Shown here piece after piece: positions 47,246 through 49,852 of a stretch of DNA of 49,852 nucleotides; position 1 is the stretch's first letter, and every line of letters begins with the position of its first letter. The DNA lies in assembly GCF_000964365.1 (NCBI RefSeq), contig NZ_BANB01000165.1:1-49852 (forward strand), given 5' to 3'. The notes beneath the pieces were generated by a model that ran no database searches, had not been told where the DNA came from, and worked only from the letters and a program-made list of their open reading frames with translations. Origin of the DNA: Acidisphaera rubrifaciens HS-AP3 (GTDB lineage: Bacteria > Pseudomonadota > Alphaproteobacteria > Acetobacterales > Acetobacteraceae). The position numbers and the translations under genes were made by a program.

Positions 47246-48327
47246 GCGGGTGCGAAGCCGTGCGCGCCGCAAGGTCGGCCATCGCGGTCGAACAGCACGA
47301 CTTCCAGCGCGATGCGCGGCGTGTCGAGCACCTCGGCCGCGGTCTGCCACGCCGCTCTCGCCACCGCGTCGCCGAGCGCCACGCCGGCGGCGTCCGCGTG
47401 CGCGAACGCCTCCGCGACCGTGTTCGCCCCGCCGATGCGGGCCGCCAGGGCGCCGTTGCCCAGACGCCCGGCGACCTCGCCGAGCGCCACCATATCGGCG
47501 CCGCCGCGTGCGGCATGAAGATCGAGACGCCCCTGCGCGAGCTTCGTCATCTTGGCGAGGCCGCCCGCGATGGTGACGCGCGGCACCGGATGCGTGCGCA
47601 GGTATTTCAGCATGCCGCCCACGAAATCGCCCATGTCGATGAGCGCGATCTCCGACAGGCCGTGACGCGCCCGGATCGCGACCTCGGACGCGCGGCCGGT
47701 GGCGCCGGCGACGTGATCCAGCCCGCAGGCGCGCGCGACGTCGATGCCGCGCCGGATGGTGTCGATCCAGGCGGCGCAGGAATAGGGCACGACGATGCCC
47801 GTCGTCCCCAGCACCGACAGGCCGCCGACAATGCCGAGCCGGCCGTTGAGTGTCCGCTCGGCCAGCGCCTCGCCGCCCTCGATGCCGATTTCGACGACAA
47901 GATCGGGATGCGCCGGCCCGATATCGGCGAGCGCGCCGGCAATGATCCGGCGCGGCACCGGGTTGATCGCCGGCTCGCCCGGGGGCAGCGGCAGGCCGGG
48001 GCGGGTAACGGTGCCGACCCCGCGTCCGGCCCGGAAGATAAGGCCCGATCCAGGAGCGGCGGCCGAGATGGTGGCGCGGACAAGCGCGCCGTGGGTGACG
48101 TCCGGGTCGTCCCCCGCATCCTTGATAACGCCGGCGGTCGCGGCACCGGCGGACAGGCGCGTCTCCGCCAGCGCGAAGGCCGGTCGCTGGCCGCCCGGCA
48201 GGGTGATTTCGACCGGGTCCGGGAAGACGCCGGAACGCAGCGCCGCATACGCGGCCTTGGCGGCGGCGGCGGCGCAGGCGCCGGTGGTCCATCCGCGGCG
48301 CAGAGGCGACCTCTCATCCACGCGCAC
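47212..48327 (-). CDS. cbiD: Precorrin-5 / cobalt-precorrin-5B C1-methyltransferase (CbiD)
   Basis: A 371-residue C1-methyltransferase known first from the anaerobic pathway. [18 protein letters not shown], the [14 protein letters not shown] block, [22 protein letters not shown] and [16 protein letters not shown] are family hallmarks. The start is GTG 48327. It stands alone on the minus strand within an aerobic CobG/CobN cluster. No cobF is seen, so it most likely does the C1 methylation instead of CobF, as in some other aerobic clusters with CobE. Start is 44 bases from the divergent cobB start. Confidence 0.94.
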   Translation of the reverse strand: MRVDERSPLRRGWTTGACAAAAAKAAYAALRSGVFPDPVEITLPGGQRPAFALAETRLSAGAATAGVIKDAGDDPDVTHGALVRATISAAAPGSGLIFRAGRGVGTVTRPGLPLPPGEPAINPVPRRIIAGALADIGPAHPDLVVEIGIEGGEALAERTLNGRLGIVGGLSVLGTTGIVVPYSCAAWIDTIRRGIDVARACGLDHVAGATGRASEVAIRARHGLSEIALIDMGDFVGGMLKYLRTHPVPRVTIAGGLAKMTKLAQGRLDLHAARGGADMVALGEVAGRLGNGALAARIGGANTVAEAFAHADAAGVALGDAVARAAWQTAAEVLDTPRIALEVVLFDRDGRPCGAHGFAPAHDPSRPRNRR

Positions 48328-48371
48328 GGATATAGGCGCGCCGACATGCCGGCGCCAAACCCGGCCTCACG

Positions 48372-49691
48372 ATGACCCGCGCCGTCATCATCGCCGCGCC
48401 GGCCTCCGGTACCGGGAAGACGACGGCGACGCTCGCCGTCCTGGCGGCGTTCCGGCGGCAGGGCCTGCGCGTCCGCGGCGCGAAAAGCGGGCCCGACTAT
48501 CTCGATCCCGGTTTCCACGCGGCCGCGTGCGGCATGACGGCGCTCAACCTCGACACCTGGGCGATGCCGCCCGACACGCTGGGCGCGACGCTGAATGCCG
48601 CGGCATCCGGCGCCGATCTGCTCGTCATCGAGGGAGCCATGGGCCTGTTCGACGGGGCCGGCACCACGCCCCGCCGGACCGGGGCGGCGGCGGACCTCGC
48701 GGCGTTGTTCGACCTGCCGGTGATCCTCGTCCTTGACGTCGCCGGACAGATGCAGTCGGCGGCTGCGACCGCCGCCGGGTTCGCGCGATTCGATCCCGCC
48801 GTGCGTGTCGCGGGTGTCATCCTCAACAGGGTCGCCAGCCCCCGCCACGAGACCGGAATACGCGCGGGACTCGCGGCGGTGGGCATGCCCGTGCTCGGCG
48901 TGCTGCGGCGCGATGCTGGGCTCGGCCTGCCGTCCCGCCATCTTGGCCTCGTTCAGGCGGGGGAGCAGACGGGCCTGCCGGGTGTCCTCGACCGGCTCGC
49001 CGAGGCCGGCGGCGGCTTCGATCTGGCGGCGATCCTCGCGGCGGCCGCCCCGATGACGGCGCCGGTCGGTCGCGTGAGCCCGCCGCGACCGCTACCGCCG
49101 GGCCAAGCCATCGCGCTGGCGCGGGACGAGGCCTTCGGGTTCATCTATCCGCATCTTCTAGACGCTTGGCGCGCGTCGGGGGCGGTCATCCGGCCATTCT
49201 CCCCGCTGGCGGACGAGGGGCCCGACGCCGACTGTGATGTCTGCTGGCTGCCGGGCGGATACCCCGAACTCCATGCCGGCCGGATCGCCGCGAACGGGCG
49301 TTTCCGTGCGGCCATGCACGATTTCGCGGCGCGGCGGCCGGTGCATGGGGAATGCGGCGGCTACATGGTGCTCGGCCAGTGGCTGGAAGACGTGCAGGGC
49401 ACCCGACACCGGATGCTGGGCCTGCTGGGCCACGCGACCAGTTTCCGCACCCGCCGGCTGTCGCTCGGCTACCGGACAGCCCGCCTCCGGGCCGGCGGCG
49501 TGCTCGGCGCGGCAGGGTGCGTGCTCCGCGGACACGAGTTTCATTACTCCACGCTGGCCCATCGCGGCGACGATGCCCCGCTCGCCGACCTGTACGACGC
49601 GGCCTGCAATGCCCTCGGGCCTGCCGGCAGCCGGCGCGGCGGGGTGAGCGGCAGCTACTTCCACGTCATTGCGGCGGAGAGCGACACATGA
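48372..49691 (+). CDS. cobB: Hydrogenobyrinic acid a,c-diamide synthase
   Basis: A 439-residue ATP- and glutamine-dependent enzyme amidating the a and c side chains. The N-terminal domain begins IIAAPASGTGKTTATLAVL and has AKSGPDYLDPGFH and VIEGAMGLFDG. The C-terminal glutaminase domain has LPGGYPELHA and the nucleophile segment VHGECGGYMVLG, with LRGHEFHYS near the end. Product goes to the CobN chelatase. The stop overlaps the next start by four bases. Confidence 0.96.
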   Translation: MTRAVIIAAPASGTGKTTATLAVLAAFRRQGLRVRGAKSGPDYLDPGFHAAACGMTALNLDTWAMPPDTLGATLNAAASGADLLVIEGAMGLFDGAGTTPRRTGAAADLAALFDLPVILVLDVAGQMQSAAATAAGFARFDPAVRVAGVILNRVASPRHETGIRAGLAAVGMPVLGVLRRDAGLGLPSRHLGLVQAGEQTGLPGVLDRLAEAGGGFDLAAILAAAAPMTAPVGRVSPPRPLPPGQAIALARDEAFGFIYPHLLDAWRASGAVIRPFSPLADEGPDADCDVCWLPGGYPELHAGRIAANGRFRAAMHDFAARRPVHGECGGYMVLGQWLEDVQGTRHRMLGLLGHATSFRTRRLSLGYRTARLRAGGVLGAAGCVLRGHEFHYSTLAHRGDDAPLADLYDAACNALGPAGSRRGGVSGSYFHVIAAESDT

Positions 49692-49852
49692 CGGCCGGCC
49701 CCACCCCCCTCACGATCCGATCGCTCGCCGACCTGCGACGCCTCTGCGCGTACTTGCCGCCGGGTGACGAGGCGGCGGCGGCGGCCGTGGCAGCGCGGCA
49801 GGGACGACTGACGAAGCCGCCCGGCAGTCTGGGGCGGCTGGAGACGCTGGCG
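49688..49852 (+). CDS. cobT: Nicotinate-nucleotide-dimethylbenzimidazole phosphoribosyltransferase, 3'-truncated
   Basis: The first 55 codons of the enzyme that activates the lower-ligand base for cobalamin. The N-terminal RQGRLTKPPGSLGRLETLA is the family signature (the TKPPGSLG loop). The rest is cut by the window end. The ATG overlaps the cobB stop (ATGA). The symbol is the Salmonella name; in Pseudomonas denitrificans the same enzyme is CobU, and CobT there is a chelatase subunit. Confidence 0.88.
   Translation, partial: MTAGPTPLTIRSLADLRRLCAYLPPGDEAAAAAVAARQGRLTKPPGSLGRLETLA

Noticed and set aside
47212-48327. CbiD as evidence for an anaerobic B12 pathway.
   Set aside because: CobG, CobN and the CobHIJKLM set of the aerobic route are all present, and none of the specific early-cobalt genes (cbiK/cbiX, full cbiG) is seen; CbiD is better read as a CobF substitute.

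Overview
The window is 49.9 kb of very GC-rich, gene-dense DNA with strong third-position G/C, short intergenic gaps and many 4-base stop/start overlaps. The gene content fits an aerobic or facultative alphaproteobacterium: a CobN/CobG-type cobalamin pathway carrying cbiD and cobE, an ArsR-methyltransferase (SahR-like) regulator upstream of metH, an FNR/FixK-like box before a phosphoketolase, and a GntR/FCD-controlled catabolic operon. A Rhodospirillales or Acetobacteraceae-like host is my best guess, but no rRNA or other marker gene is present to prove it.

Layout. (1) 1-2613 (+): the end of an HlyD/EmrA adaptor, an EmrB-type DHA2 exporter and a hotdog thioesterase. (2) 2624-9443: an acyl-CoA dehydrogenase (-) divergent from a three-gene acyl-CoA module (+): AMP-forming ligase, carboxyltransferase subunit, biotin carboxylase/BCCP subunit. 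(3) 9463-11922: phosphoketolase preceded by an FNR-like palindrome. (4) 11957-25282, all minus strand: a probable 13-kb transcription unit. In transcription order it encodes a fumarylacetoacetate-hydrolase-fold enzyme, an alpha/beta hydrolase, an amidohydrolase, LivH, LivM, a periplasmic binding protein, LivG, a LivF ATPase fused to a Tm-1-like (UPF0261) domain, a PEP-hydrolase-like TIM barrel, a long flotillin and two tandem SRPBCC proteins. A divergent GntR/FCD regulator (25453-26145) and a candidate operator lie at its head. (5) 26249-26998 (-): a small exported protein and a small CxCC protein. (6) 27003-31512 (+): a palindrome, the SahR-like regulator and metH. (7) 31481-49852: a near-complete late cobalamin pathway in short alternating-strand blocks, cobC(-), cbiB(+), cobQ-cobO-cobU(-), a cobalamin riboswitch, then DUF1636-cobW-cobN-cobG-cobH-cobI-cobJ(+), cobK(-), cobL-cobE-cobM(+), cbiD(-), cobB-cobT(+, cut by the window end).

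How it fits together. Regions 6-7 form a B12 economy: synthesis genes, a B12-sensing leader on the cobaltochelatase operon, and the B12-dependent methionine synthase, whose own control appears to be through a SAM/SAH-type regulator instead of B12. Region 4 is the most unusual part. It reads as uptake and ring-opening or hydrolysis of an unidentified organic acid or amide. The two halves of the protein known in tomato as Tm-1 are encoded side by side, and the first half is fused to the ABC ATPase. I consider this the best candidate for an undescribed system. No tRNA, rRNA, CRISPR array, insertion sequence or phage gene was seen.
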